Origin: F23-B02 sp963625685
GTDB lineage: Bacteria > Bacillota > Clostridia > Oscillospirales > Oscillospiraceae
Length of the DNA: 64,000 bases
Reading direction: 5' to 3'
Assembly: GCA_963625685.1 (NCBI GenBank)
Contig: CAVFTR010000001.1
Location: 434,001-498,000 of the forward strand
Below are positions 44,236 to 52,357 of this stretch, one piece after another. The notes beneath the pieces were generated by a model, which saw only the letters and a program-made list of their open reading frames with translations, was not told where the DNA came from and ran no database searches. A program made the position numbers and the translations under genes. Within the stretch, counting starts at the first letter, position 1, and every line of letters begins with the position of its first letter.

Positions 44236-45039
44236 TTGAAAACAAGAGTTATTTCGGCAACGGTGCTTATAATACTGGTCGTTGCCTGCTTTGCGCTGGG
44301 GCCCGCGACGAGGGCTCTGTTTCTGCTGGCGGCAATGATAATGGCCGTGTGGGAGACCTGCCGCGCCGTCGCTCAGAAGGGCGTCGCATGCGCGCCGTGG
44401 ATACTTTACGCCTACTGCGCGGCTACCGTGGCCGAGCTGTGGTTCGGCGCCGACGCCCTTGCATATGAGGTCACCTTCTTCCTTGCGGTGTTTGCCGCCA
44501 TGACTGCCGGCATCGTCTCGAAAAAGATGCGCGGCGCGGGCGCTCTGGCGACGCTGGGCGTTCTGGCCTACCCCGTCGTGCCCTTCGTTATCGTCTGCAA
44601 GCTCGCGCTCATGGACAGCGGCGTGTGGATCCCCGTTTTCTCGATAGCCTGCATATCCACCTGGGTCTGCGACAGCTTCGCGCTGTTCGGCGGCAAGCGC
44701 TTCGGAAAGCACAAGCTTGCGCCCGAGGTCAGCCCCAACAAGACCGTGGAGGGCAGCGTATGCGGCGCGATAAGCGCCGTTATTGCAGGAATTATTCTGT
44801 TTTTCGTGCTCCGGCAGTGGTATCCTGTCAATGTCCCCGTGTGCATGCTGACCGCTCTTATCTGCTCGAGCTTCGGTCAGGTCGGCGACCTTGCCGCGTC
44901 GCTTATAAAGCGCATGGCCGGTCTCAAGGACTACAGCAACCTCATCCCCGGCCATGGCGGAGTTATGGACAGGGTGGACAGTCTGCTGTTCTCCATCCCC
45001 TCGGCATACTTCTGCCTTCTCATTGCGGGAACTATCTGA
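44236..45039 (+). CDS. cdsA: Phosphatidate cytidylyltransferase
   Basis: This 267-residue multi-membrane-span enzyme makes CDP-diacylglycerol from CTP and phosphatidate. The signature is clear: SPNKTVEGSVCG, GQVGDLAASLIKR, then KDYSNLIPGHGGVMDRVDS at the C-terminus with the catalytic Asp and Lys residues. The start is TTG with AAGAGGG nine bases upstream. A lipid kinase follows, so the operon begins with phospholipid synthesis. Confidence 0.94.
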   Translation: MKTRVISATVLIILVVACFALGPATRALFLLAAMIMAVWETCRAVAQKGVACAPWILYAYCAATVAELWFGADALAYEVTFFLAVFAAMTAGIVSKKMRGAGALATLGVLAYPVVPFVIVCKLALMDSGVWIPVFSIACISTWVCDSFALFGGKRFGKHKLAPEVSPNKTVEGSVCGAISAVIAGIILFFVLRQWYPVNVPVCMLTALICSSFGQVGDLAASLIKRMAGLKDYSNLIPGHGGVMDRVDSLLFSIPSAYFCLLIAGTI

Positions 45040-45057
45040 TCTTAACGGAGTTATACA

Positions 45058-45957
45058 ATGAAAACCTTTTCCCAGCTCAAAAAGCTCATGCTCATCATAA
45101 ATCCCGTCTCAGGACGGCGTACCTCGCTGCGCTTTCTGCCCGATATCATCGGCACCTTTTCGGCAAACGACTGCGCCGTGACCGTATTCCCGACCGCAAA
45201 GCGCGGCGACGCCACGGAGTTTGCCTCAAGCTACGGCGCGGAGTTTGACCTCATCGTATGCATCGGCGGCGACGGCACACTGAACGAGGTCATAAGCGGG
45301 ATAGTACGCGGCGGCTGCCGCACGCCGCTCGGCTACATCCCCTCGGGCAGCACGAACGACTTTGCCGCCTGCCACGGCATATCCTCCGATATGCTCGAGG
45401 CGGCGCGGAACATAGTAAACGGCAAGCCCAAAAGCATCGACATCGGCAGGTTCGGCGAACAGTATTTTGCCTACGTCGCGGCCTTCGGCGCGTTCTCCTG
45501 GCTGTCGTACACGACGCCGCAGAACCTTAAAAACATGCTCGGTCATTCGGCGTATCTGCTCGACGCGGTGAAGGATCTTCCCAAGATAAAGGCGCATCAT
45601 CTGAAGCTCGACCTGGGCGAGTTCACCTGCGAGGGCGATTATATATTCGGCGCGGTGTGCAACTCCACCTCTGTCGCCGGAACGATAACTCTCCCCAAGA
45701 CCGTCGTCGACACGGGCGACGGCAAGTTCGAGGTCCTGCTCGTTCACGAGCCGCAGACGCTCATCGACTTTCAGAGCATCCTGCTCGGCGTTTTCACGCA
45801 GGACTACTCCTCCCCCTTCCTTGACTTCTTCCAGACCGACTCCCTGAGCATCTGCGCTCCCGAGGAGCTCGACTGGTCGCTCGACGGTGAGCGCGGCAGG
45901 GGCGCCGCGCGGCACGAGATCGAAAATCTCGGCGGCAGGCTGACCCTGATATGCTGA
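45058..45957 (+). CDS. Diacylglycerol kinase family lipid kinase (YegS/DgkB-like)
   Basis: This 299-residue kinase has the family motifs INPVSGRRTS, CIGGDGTLNEVISG (ATP-binding), GYIPSGSTNDFA, and a C-terminal strand domain with CNSTSVAGTITLPKTVVDTGDGKFEVLLVHEP. It phosphorylates diacylglycerol or a similar lipid at the inner membrane face, feeding phosphatidate to CdsA encoded directly upstream. The exact lipid is not readable from the sequence. Confidence 0.9.
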   Translation: MKTFSQLKKLMLIINPVSGRRTSLRFLPDIIGTFSANDCAVTVFPTAKRGDATEFASSYGAEFDLIVCIGGDGTLNEVISGIVRGGCRTPLGYIPSGSTNDFAACHGISSDMLEAARNIVNGKPKSIDIGRFGEQYFAYVAAFGAFSWLSYTTPQNLKNMLGHSAYLLDAVKDLPKIKAHHLKLDLGEFTCEGDYIFGAVCNSTSVAGTITLPKTVVDTGDGKFEVLLVHEPQTLIDFQSILLGVFTQDYSSPFLDFFQTDSLSICAPEELDWSLDGERGRGAARHEIENLGGRLTLIC

Positions 45958-45966
45958 TATATTCCG

Positions 45967-45993
45967 AAAATTACCGCTGCAAGCGGTAATTTT
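45967..45993 (+). terminator. Intrinsic terminator between lipid kinase and yihY
   Basis: aaaattaccgct-gca-agcggtaattttt forms a 12-bp stem ending in T residues. It lies between two genes of one orientation, so partial read-through is likely. Confidence 0.8.
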
Positions 45994-46005
45994 TCTTGAG
46001 GGCCT

Positions 46006-46815
46006 ATGAAAAAGATATTCAACACCATAAACAACTTCATGATCGAGATGAGCGAGAACAATGTCGACGCTCACGCCGCGGCGAGCGCCTTTTACATGTT
46101 CATGTCGCTCGTCCCCTTCGTCGCGCTGCTCACGGCGATAATACCGTACACCGGGCTTTCGCAGAGCACGCTTTTCAGCGCCATAGAGCGCTACATACCG
46201 GCCGCTCTACAGTCGATAATCGAGTCGGTCGTCGACGATATATACTTTGCCTCCGGCGCCGTTCTGCCGCTGTCGATACTGCTTACGATATGGCTTTCGA
46301 GCCGTGCGTTCTCGGCGCTCATACGCGGCATCGAGAATATATTCCGCTCGCCGAAATACTCCTCGTTCCTGCGGCGCAGTCTGTTTGCCTGCATCTATAC
46401 CGTCTGCATGATCGCCGTCGCCATAATCGTGCTCGCGCTGATGATGTTCAGCAAGGAGATATACGAGCTTCTCAACTCGCAGCTGCCGGTCATATCCCCG
46501 GCGCTGGCGCTGCTTTTAAAGCTGCGCTTTCTCGTGGCGTTTCTGGTGCTGGCGCTTGTCTTTCTCGCCATGTACAAGGGCGTGCCCGGCGTTAAGATAA
46601 AGCTCGCGCATCTGCTGCCCGGAGCCGCCGTTGCGTCGGCGGCATGGCTGCTGTTCACATGGCTGTTCTCGCTGTTTATACGTTATGTAAACTACTCCAC
46701 CTACGGCAGCCTTGCAACCATAGTCATTTCGCTTCTCTGGATGTACTGGTGCATGTACATAATCCTGTTCGGCGCTTCTATAAATCAGTTCATTATCGAA
46801 GCGCATACGGACTGA
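46006..46815 (+). CDS. YihY/BrkB family inner membrane protein
   Basis: This 269-residue protein has about six membrane segments and the YihY pattern: HAAASAFYMFMSLVPFVALLTAIIPY, then FSALIRGIENIFR, and GAAVASAAWLLFTWLFSLFIRY followed by YGSLATIVISLLWMYWCMYIILFGASINQ. The family is wrongly named ribonuclease BN in old databases; its function is uncertain, with an export or envelope role suspected. It follows the lipid genes. Confidence 0.9.
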   Translation: MKKIFNTINNFMIEMSENNVDAHAAASAFYMFMSLVPFVALLTAIIPYTGLSQSTLFSAIERYIPAALQSIIESVVDDIYFASGAVLPLSILLTIWLSSRAFSALIRGIENIFRSPKYSSFLRRSLFACIYTVCMIAVAIIVLALMMFSKEIYELLNSQLPVISPALALLLKLRFLVAFLVLALVFLAMYKGVPGVKIKLAHLLPGAAVASAAWLLFTWLFSLFIRYVNYSTYGSLATIVISLLWMYWCMYIILFGASINQFIIEAHTD

Positions 46816-46923
46816 TTTTTCGGCACGGTATACAAATTTCAGCATTGCTTTTTATATACATTTACTTTTTATACACGGCGTGGTATAATCGGCTTCGTTT
46901 ATTTTTCAGATACAGGTGATACA

Positions 46924-48315
46924 ATGAGTCAGAATAATTCGCTTGCCATGTTTGAGAACGAGCCGATCGGCAAGCTGATGCTTAAATTTTCGCTGCCGGC
47001 TATCGCGTCGATGGTCGTAAACTCCATTTATAATATAGTCGACCAGATATTCATCGGCCAGGGCGTCGGCGTATACGGCAACGCCGCGACGAACCTCACC
47101 TTCCCGCTCGTCACGCTCTCAATGGCAATAGGCACGCTCATAGCCGACGGCTGCGTTGCGTACTTCAGCCTGAAGCTCGGCCAGAAGAACTATGAAGAGG
47201 CCGCGCGCACCATGGGCAACGGCATAACGATCTCCCTGCTGGCCGGTCTTATGATAACGCTCTCGATGGAGCTGCTGCTCGAGCCGGTGCTGAGGCTGTG
47301 CGGCGGTGCGAAGGTCGCATCGGAGACCTTCGGCTACGCGCTCGAATATGCGGGCATAACGCTGCTGGGCATACCCTTTGTGTGCATAAGCATGACGGTC
47401 AGCGGCATAATAAGGGCGCAGGGCAATCCGCGCTACGCCATGATGTCAAACATATCCGGCTGCCTGCTCAACGTCGTGCTCGACGCATGGTTCGTCCTCG
47501 GCCTCGGCTGGGGCGTCGCGGGCGCTGCGTGGGCGACCATAATAGGTCAGGTGCTCAACTTCGTGCTCGCCGTGGCGTATATCCCCCGCCTCAGGGGCAT
47601 AGAGTTCAGGCGCGAGTACGCCATGCCGCGGCCGAAAACGCTGTTTGCCTTCCTGCCTCTCGGCATTTCTAGCTTCTTTACGCAGTTCGGCTCGACTATC
47701 GTCGTTATCTGCATGAATAACCTCACCGTCAAGTACGGTATCGAGAGCGTCTACGGCCCGGATATCCCGCTTGCCGCCTTCGGCATAGTCATGAAGGTAA
47801 ACTCCATCATCGTCAGCGTCATGGTCGGCCTCGGCATAGGCAGTCAGCCCATAGTCGGCTACAACTACGGCGCGAGGAACTTCCGCCGCGTCAGGGCGAC
47901 ATATCTGCGCACGATCATCGTCGGCCTTATCGTCGGCTTCATCGGCTGGGCCTGCTTCCAGCTCTTCACGCAGGATATCATCAACATCTTCGGCCAGGAG
48001 GACGAGCTTTACAACGACTTTGCGCTCAAGTGCTTCCACATCTTCCTGAGCGTCATATTCCTCGTCGGCTTTCTCATCCCCTCGGGCATCTTCTTCCAGT
48101 CGATAGGCAAGCCGCAGAAGGCCATGATATGCACGCTGACAAGGCAGCTTGTCTACTTCCTGCCCTGCGCCTACATCCTTTCAGGGCTCGTAGGCATCGA
48201 CGGGCTGCTGTACGCGGGCCCCGTGGGCGACTGTCTTGCGGCGGTGACCGTCGCGGTCCTCATGGTCGGCGAGATGCGCATAATAAACGCCAGCATAAAG
48301 CAGCAGAACACATAG
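46924..48315 (+). CDS. MATE family efflux transporter
   Basis: This 463-residue protein has the twelve-helix MATE layout with an inverted repeat: MLKFSLPAIASMVVNSIYNIVDQIFIGQGVG at the start of the first half and PLGISSFFTQFGSTIVVICMNN at the second. Such carriers expel cationic drugs or metabolites using Na+ or H+. A ribosome site (ACAGGTGAT) precedes the ATG. The substrate is unknown. Confidence 0.92.
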   Translation: MSQNNSLAMFENEPIGKLMLKFSLPAIASMVVNSIYNIVDQIFIGQGVGVYGNAATNLTFPLVTLSMAIGTLIADGCVAYFSLKLGQKNYEEAARTMGNGITISLLAGLMITLSMELLLEPVLRLCGGAKVASETFGYALEYAGITLLGIPFVCISMTVSGIIRAQGNPRYAMMSNISGCLLNVVLDAWFVLGLGWGVAGAAWATIIGQVLNFVLAVAYIPRLRGIEFRREYAMPRPKTLFAFLPLGISSFFTQFGSTIVVICMNNLTVKYGIESVYGPDIPLAAFGIVMKVNSIIVSVMVGLGIGSQPIVGYNYGARNFRRVRATYLRTIIVGLIVGFIGWACFQLFTQDIINIFGQEDELYNDFALKCFHIFLSVIFLVGFLIPSGIFFQSIGKPQKAMICTLTRQLVYFLPCAYILSGLVGIDGLLYAGPVGDCLAAVTVAVLMVGEMRIINASIKQQNT

Positions 48316-48321
48316 AAACGA

Positions 48322-48347
48322 AAAGGCTTCCCTGTCGGGAAGCCTTT
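48322..48347 (+). terminator. Terminator of the MATE gene
   Basis: aaaggcttccc-tgtc-gggaagccttt is an 11-bp stem followed by tgtt; the T tract is short. Confidence 0.65.
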
Positions 48348-48360
48348 GTTGATACATATG

Positions 48361-48389
48361 TTGACATATTTTGCTTGCAGATATATTAT
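48361..48389 (+). promoter_or_regulatory. Near-consensus sigma-A promoter giving a leaderless mRNA
   Basis: TTGACA and TATTAT are separated by exactly 17 bases. The expected start of transcription, six to seven bases past the -10, coincides with the ATG at 48396. Confidence 0.8.
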
Positions 48390-48395
48390 ACACGT

Positions 48396-48809
48396 ATGAA
48401 GATATTATTTGCCGTAGTATTAATAGCCTCGCTCATGGCGGCGGCGGTCTTTGCCGTGCTCGCCGTAAGGGGTCGGGCAAAGCAGCAGGTCCTGCGGGCC
48501 GTCATATGCTGCTGCATGGCGGCGCTTTCGGCGCTGGGCTTTGTCATGTCCGCGCCCGGTGCCGGGGAGGCCGCCGTGAGCGCCGTACACGTGACCGTAA
48601 GTCCCGTCTGGAGAACGCCCGCTCCGTCGGAGACGGCGTCTCCCGCGCAGGCTCAGGGCGCCTACACGGCAAGCCGTGCCTCGGATAAGTTCCACAGCCC
48701 CTCCTGCTCCTCGGCCTCTCGGATATCCGATGATAACCGCCTCTGGTTCTCCACCCGCGAGGAGGCGGCAGCTGCCGGATACGCTCCCTGCGGCATATGC
48801 AGGCCGTAA
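48396..48809 (+). CDS. Small membrane-anchored protein with an Ada-like Cys/His zinc-ribbon tail
   Basis: This 137-residue protein has an N-terminal membrane segment (MKILFAVVLIASLMAAAVFA), a second hydrophobic segment (about 33-52), a Ser/Thr/Pro/Ala linker, and a C-terminal domain SDKFHSPSCSSASRI and GYAPCGICRP. The His/Cys plus CxxC spacing is like the tail found on many secreted thermonuclease-like proteins and the Ada metal-binding domain. It may bind a metal or a DNA end outside the cell, but the function is unknown. There is no room for a ribosome site between promoter and ATG. Confidence 0.72.
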   Translation: MKILFAVVLIASLMAAAVFAVLAVRGRAKQQVLRAVICCCMAALSALGFVMSAPGAGEAAVSAVHVTVSPVWRTPAPSETASPAQAQGAYTASRASDKFHSPSCSSASRISDDNRLWFSTREEAAAAGYAPCGICRP

Positions 48810-48817
48810 AGGCAAAT

Positions 48818-49128
48818 GTAAATAAGTCTGTGACTTTTTTTCGTGAAAAAAAGCAGCTCGCCTATCAAGGTGAGCTGCTTTCAGTTCGAGAATGGACCTG
48901 TGCTGCCGGGAGAACATATCCGCGCAGCGGGGGAGCTCGAGGGGGCAAAGGCCCCGCTCGAAATTGGATCATAGCCATCAAAAACGTCCAAAGGACTTTT
49001 TGACGAGCGCAGCGAGATTTTTTGTGAAGCAAAGCTTCACAAAAAATGTGGCGTTTTTTCTCGTGTAAATAAGTCTGTGACTTTTTTACGCGAGAAAAAG
49101 CAGCTCGCCTATCAAGGTGAGCTGCTTT
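48818..49128. repeat. Duplicated 65-bp hairpin element with hairpin-rich spacer
   Basis: The sequence gtaaataagtctgtgacttt through gcagctcgcctatcaaggtg and the rest of its hairpin occurs at 48818-48881 and 49064-49128 with a few changes. Between the copies lie a GC hairpin (ctcgagggggcaaaggccccgctcgag-like, 48930-48962) and an A/T-flanked hairpin (49017-49047). No gene was seen here. Confidence 0.8.
49092..49127 (-). terminator. Terminator of tRNA-Gln
   Basis: On the minus strand AAGCAGCTCACC-TTGATA-GGCGAGCTGCTTTTT directly follows the CCA end of the tRNA. A second copy sits at 48850-48881. Confidence 0.88.
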
Positions 49129-49201
49129 GGCAGCGGATGAAGGATTCGAACCCTCACAAACGGAGTCAGAGTCCGGTGTGCTACCATTACACAAATCCGC
49201 T
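49128..49201 (-). tRNA. tRNA-Gln (anticodon CTG)
   Basis: The 74-nt gene has acceptor AGCGGAT/ATCCGCT, anticodon loop CTCTGAC (anticodon CTG), T arm GAGGG-TTCGAAT-CCTTC, discriminator G and an encoded CCA. Confidence 0.94.
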
Positions 49202-49264
49202 AAACGCAAAAGCTATTATACAGTAAAATCGGAATTTGTCAATACCTAATCGATATTTTTTCAG

Positions 49265-49296
49265 AAAAAGCTGCGGTCAGAATTGACCGCAGCTTT
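49265..49296 (-). terminator. Terminator of the pyrR-uraA operon
   Basis: On the minus strand AAAGCTGCGGTCA-ATTC-TGACCGCAGCTTTTTC forms a 13-bp stem with a T tract. Confidence 0.92.
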
Positions 49297-49331
49297 GTTC
49301 TTGTTTATTTATCTTATCGCACTTATCGCAC

Positions 49332-50693
49332 TTATCGCACGATGAAGTTGACGGAGGTGTCGCCCTGCTCGTCGACGCCGAACTCGTAGTCCTTGCCGGG
49401 CAGGACAGCGTTTACGATGATGCCGACGATGGAGGCTACCGCGAGACCGGAGAGGGATACGATGCCGATCTGGATGCTGCCGACGGAGTAGTTGATGCCG
49501 ATAGCGAGAACGAGGATGAGAGCTGCGACGATGACGTTGCGGCTGTTGGTGAAATCGACCTTGTTCTCAACGACGTTGCGGACGCCGACCGCGGAGATCA
49601 TGCCGTATAGGATCAGGGAAATGCCGCCGATGGTCGCGGTGGGCATTGCGGTGATCAGAGCCGCGAACTTCGGGCAGAAGGAGAAGATTATCGCGAAGCA
49701 GGCCGCGATGCGGATAACGCGGGGATCGTATACCTTGCTGAGCGCGAGGACGCCGGTGTTCTCGCCGTAGGTGGTGTTTGCGGGAGCGCCGAAGAGGGCC
49801 GCGAGGCTCGTTGCGAGGCCGTCGCCCAGAAGGGTGCGGTTCAGGCCGGGGTCTACGACGTAGTTCTTGCCGACGGTGGAGGATATCGCGCAGATATCGC
49901 CGATGTGCTCGACCATGGTGGCCAGAGACAGAGGAACGATGGTGAACACGGCGCTCAGGAGCATGCCGGTGTCAACGTCCATATTGAACAGGTGGAACAC
50001 GCTCTTTTCCCATACGATGGGCAGGCCGACCCACTTTGCGGCGGCGACTGTTTCGACGACGTTTGCTCTTGCCGAGGGGTCGACGATGACGGCGATCAGG
50101 TAGGAGCCGAGAACGCCGAGGAGGATGGGGATGATCTTTGCCATGCCCTTGCCCCAGATGTTGAAGCAGATGACTATGATGATGGCGGATGCCGCGATAA
50201 ACCAGTTGGAGTTGCAGTTATTGATAGCCGAGGAGGACAGGATCAGGCCTATGCAGATGATAATGGGGCCCGTGACTATCGGGGGGAAGAACTGCATGAC
50301 TTTCTTTACTCCGTAGGCCTTGAACAGAGCCGCGAGGACAGCGTACATAAGTCCCGCGCAGGCGACGCCGAAGCAGGCGTAAACGAGCAGGTCGCTGTTG
50401 ACGGGGACTCCCGCGGAGGAGTCGAAGCCGGTGATGGCGTTGTAGCCGCCGATGAAGGCGAAGGATGAGCCGAGGAATGCGGGTACCTTGCGTTTTGTCA
50501 GCAGGTGGAACAGCAGAGTGCCGAGGCCCGCAAACAGCAGGGTCGTTGCGATGTCTATGCCCGTAAGGATGGGGACGAGGACCGTCGCGCCGAACATTGC
50601 GAACATGTGCTGGAGTCCAAGGATAAGCATTTTCGGAGTGCCAAGGGTGCGTGCGTCATACACGGGTCCATTAATCACGGTCTTTTCTTTCAT
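49332..50693 (-). CDS. uraA: Uracil permease (NCS2/UraA family)
   Basis: This 453-residue carrier has fourteen predicted membrane helices and the NCS2 signatures: LQHMFAMFGATVLVPILTGI at the start, a MVEHIGDICAISS helix with the substrate-binding Glu, and GAPANTTYGENTGVLALS with the second conserved Glu. It imports uracil with protons. It lies 58 bases downstream of pyrR, fitting pyrimidine control. The stop codon lies in a nine-base unit repeated three times (49314-49340). Confidence 0.94.
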   Translation of the reverse strand: MKEKTVINGPVYDARTLGTPKMLILGLQHMFAMFGATVLVPILTGIDIATTLLFAGLGTLLFHLLTKRKVPAFLGSSFAFIGGYNAITGFDSSAGVPVNSDLLVYACFGVACAGLMYAVLAALFKAYGVKKVMQFFPPIVTGPIIICIGLILSSSAINNCNSNWFIAASAIIIVICFNIWGKGMAKIIPILLGVLGSYLIAVIVDPSARANVVETVAAAKWVGLPIVWEKSVFHLFNMDVDTGMLLSAVFTIVPLSLATMVEHIGDICAISSTVGKNYVVDPGLNRTLLGDGLATSLAALFGAPANTTYGENTGVLALSKVYDPRVIRIAACFAIIFSFCPKFAALITAMPTATIGGISLILYGMISAVGVRNVVENKVDFTNSRNVIVAALILVLAIGINYSVGSIQIGIVSLSGLAVASIVGIIVNAVLPGKDYEFGVDEQGDTSVNFIVR

Positions 50694-50751
50694 TGGTGAT
50701 TGTACCTCTCTTAGTGTAATGTAATGTATATAAAGGGTATTTGCTTACTTG

Positions 50752-51291
50752 TTATTCTATCTCCATGAGATATACGCCCGTTTCGCCGTCAAACTCCGGC
50801 AGACGGACCTCTATCAGCTCCGAGCGCGAGGTCGGGACGTTTTTGCCGACATAGTCGGCTCTTATGGGAAGCTCGCGATGGCCGCGGTCGACGAGCACAG
50901 CAAACTGGATGCTGCGCGGACGGCCTGCCGTGAACACGGCCTCTATGGCGGCTCTCGCCGTGCGGCCGGTGTAAAGCACGTCGTCGACCAGGACGACGTC
51001 TTTATCGTTCACGTCCGTTCCGATATCGGCCTTCAAAATGACCGGCTGCTCGCTCTCTCGGCTGAGGTCGTCGCGGTAAAAGCGGATATCCACGCTTCCG
51101 CAGGGAACGTCAATGTCCTCTATCTTTTTAATGTTATCCCGGACACGCTCGGATATGGGAGCTCCCCTTCTGCGTATACCGACGAGCACGACGTTCTCGA
51201 CTCCCTTGTTCTTTTCGGTTATCTCATGGGATATCCTCATGAGTGCGCGGCTCATTGCCGCCTCGTCCATAAGTCTTGCCTTGAGCTTCAC
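50752..51291 (-). CDS. pyrR: PyrR, pyrimidine operon regulator / uracil phosphoribosyltransferase
   Basis: This 179-residue type I phosphoribosyltransferase has the PRPP loop VVLVDDVLYTGRTARAA and the PyrR-type IRRRGAPISERV and VDRGHRELPIRADYVGKNVPTS. In Gram-positive bacteria PyrR binds leader RNA when UMP is high and causes termination. It precedes uraA in one operon and lies behind a 134-base leader. Confidence 0.95.
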   Translation of the reverse strand: MKLKARLMDEAAMSRALMRISHEITEKNKGVENVVLVGIRRRGAPISERVRDNIKKIEDIDVPCGSVDIRFYRDDLSRESEQPVILKADIGTDVNDKDVVLVDDVLYTGRTARAAIEAVFTAGRPRSIQFAVLVDRGHRELPIRADYVGKNVPTSRSELIEVRLPEFDGETGVYLMEIE

Positions 51292-51425
51292 TGTATCACC
51301 CCGAGCAAAAGAAAATCGCCCTGCCGGAAACCGACAAGACGCACAAGAGCATGCCTCTCAAGCAAGAGAGGAGCACAATATCTGCGATTTTGCCGGCTTC
51401 ACGGAACCGTCTTAAAAATCTTTTC
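51292..51425 (-). promoter_or_regulatory. Candidate PyrR-dependent attenuator leader
   Basis: The leader between the promoter and pyrR contains GGTTCCGTGAAGCC (51409-51396), a near match to the PyrR binding loop ARUCCNGNGAGGYU with about four differences, and AAAATCGC / GCGATTTT (51392-51385 with 51319-51312) followed by CTTTT, which could form the terminator. A CCTCTC-TTGCTT-GAGAGG hairpin lies between. Folding is by eye. Confidence 0.4.
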
Positions 51426-51431
51426 TACGTG

Positions 51432-51460
51432 ATTATAAATGCTCATTCACAGTTTTGCAA
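51432..51460 (-). promoter_or_regulatory. Promoter of pyrR-uraA
   Basis: On the minus strand TTGCAA and TATAAT are separated by 17 bases. Confidence 0.75.
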
Positions 51461-51489
51461 CACCTTTTTTGCTTTTCGGCTAATATGAC

Positions 51490-51518
51490 AAAACCTGCGG
51501 CATTTTGCCGCAGGTTTT
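51490..51518 (-). terminator. Terminator of the metK-DUF1643-nitrilase operon
   Basis: AAAACCTGCGGC-AAAAT-GCCGCAGGTTTT, a 12-bp stem with a T tract, lies five bases after the nitrilase stop. Confidence 0.93.
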
Positions 51519-51522
51519 GTTA

Positions 51523-52347
51523 TCATTTGGCTACATCGTACACATCTTCCCGCAGATGCAGGAAGGTCGGGAGCTGCTCGCGGACAGAGTCGACCTCGTT
51601 AAGGTCTATATCGCAGTAGAGTATCTGCTCCTTTTCGTCGCATGCGGCGATCACCATGCCGAAGGGGTCAACGACGGTCGAGTGCCCCCAGCATTCATAG
51701 GCAAAGCCCTCATAGCGCGCCGCCGAGGCTCCGACGAAGAACAGCTCGTTATCCATGGCGCGGGAGCGGACGCTCAGCTCCCAGTGCCGCGGGCCCGTCG
51801 TCATATTGAACTGCGCCGGGCACAGTATCAGCTGCGCTCCCCTACTTGCCATAGCGCGGCTGAGCTCCGGAAAGCGGATATCAAAGCATATCTCGACGCC
51901 CATTCTGCCGAGGCTCGTGTCGAACACCGTGATATCCCCGCCGGGCGCGAAGCTGTTCGATTCCTTGAAGCGCACCCCGCCCTTTATATCGACGTCGAAC
52001 AGATGTATCTTGCGGTGGCGAGCTATCTGCCTGCCGCTCTCGTCGAAGACATAGCAGGTATTGTACAGCTTGTCGCCGCATTTTTCCGGCAGCGAGCCGC
52101 CGACGAGGATAATGCCGTTATCCCTCGCCCAGCGCGACATGGCCTGTACGCTCTCGCCGTCCTCCGGCTCGGAGAAGTCGTCGAAGTACTTGCTTGTATA
52201 CGGGCAGCTCCACATCTCCGGCAGGATCACGAGCCTCGCGCCGCCGCACGCGGCCTCGGCTACCATACGCCCGGCCTTGCGGAGAGTCTCGGCCTTATCC
52301 GTCTCCGTGCGCAGCTGCACGGCGGCGAGCTTGAATTTCGGCTTCAT
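51523..52347 (-). CDS. Carbon-nitrogen hydrolase (nitrilase / omega-amidase-like)
   Basis: This 274-residue enzyme has the Glu-Lys-Cys triad of the nitrilase superfamily: Glu in VILPEMWS, Lys in HRKIHLFDV and Cys in GVEICFDIRFPE. Overall length and the CYVFDESGRQIARHRK strand fit omega-amidase/Nit2 proteins, which hydrolyse 2-oxoglutaramate or damaged glutathione. ATG at 52347 has GAGGTG nine bases upstream. It follows metK and DUF1643; an omega-amidase would fit methionine salvage by transamination, but this is inference. Confidence 0.88.
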   Translation of the reverse strand: MKPKFKLAAVQLRTETDKAETLRKAGRMVAEAACGGARLVILPEMWSCPYTSKYFDDFSEPEDGESVQAMSRWARDNGIILVGGSLPEKCGDKLYNTCYVFDESGRQIARHRKIHLFDVDIKGGVRFKESNSFAPGGDITVFDTSLGRMGVEICFDIRFPELSRAMASRGAQLILCPAQFNMTTGPRHWELSVRSRAMDNELFFVGASAARYEGFAYECWGHSTVVDPFGMVIAACDEKEQILYCDIDLNEVDSVREQLPTFLHLREDVYDVAK

Positions 52348-52357
52348 TTTCAACACC

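Noticed and set aside
48865..49209. Minus-strand 114-codon frame
   Set aside because: It reads through tRNA-Gln and its terminator.
51292..51425. T-box riboswitch in the pyrR leader
   Set aside because: No AGGGTGGNACCGCG-like T-box sequence or specifier loop was found; the gene context points to PyrR.
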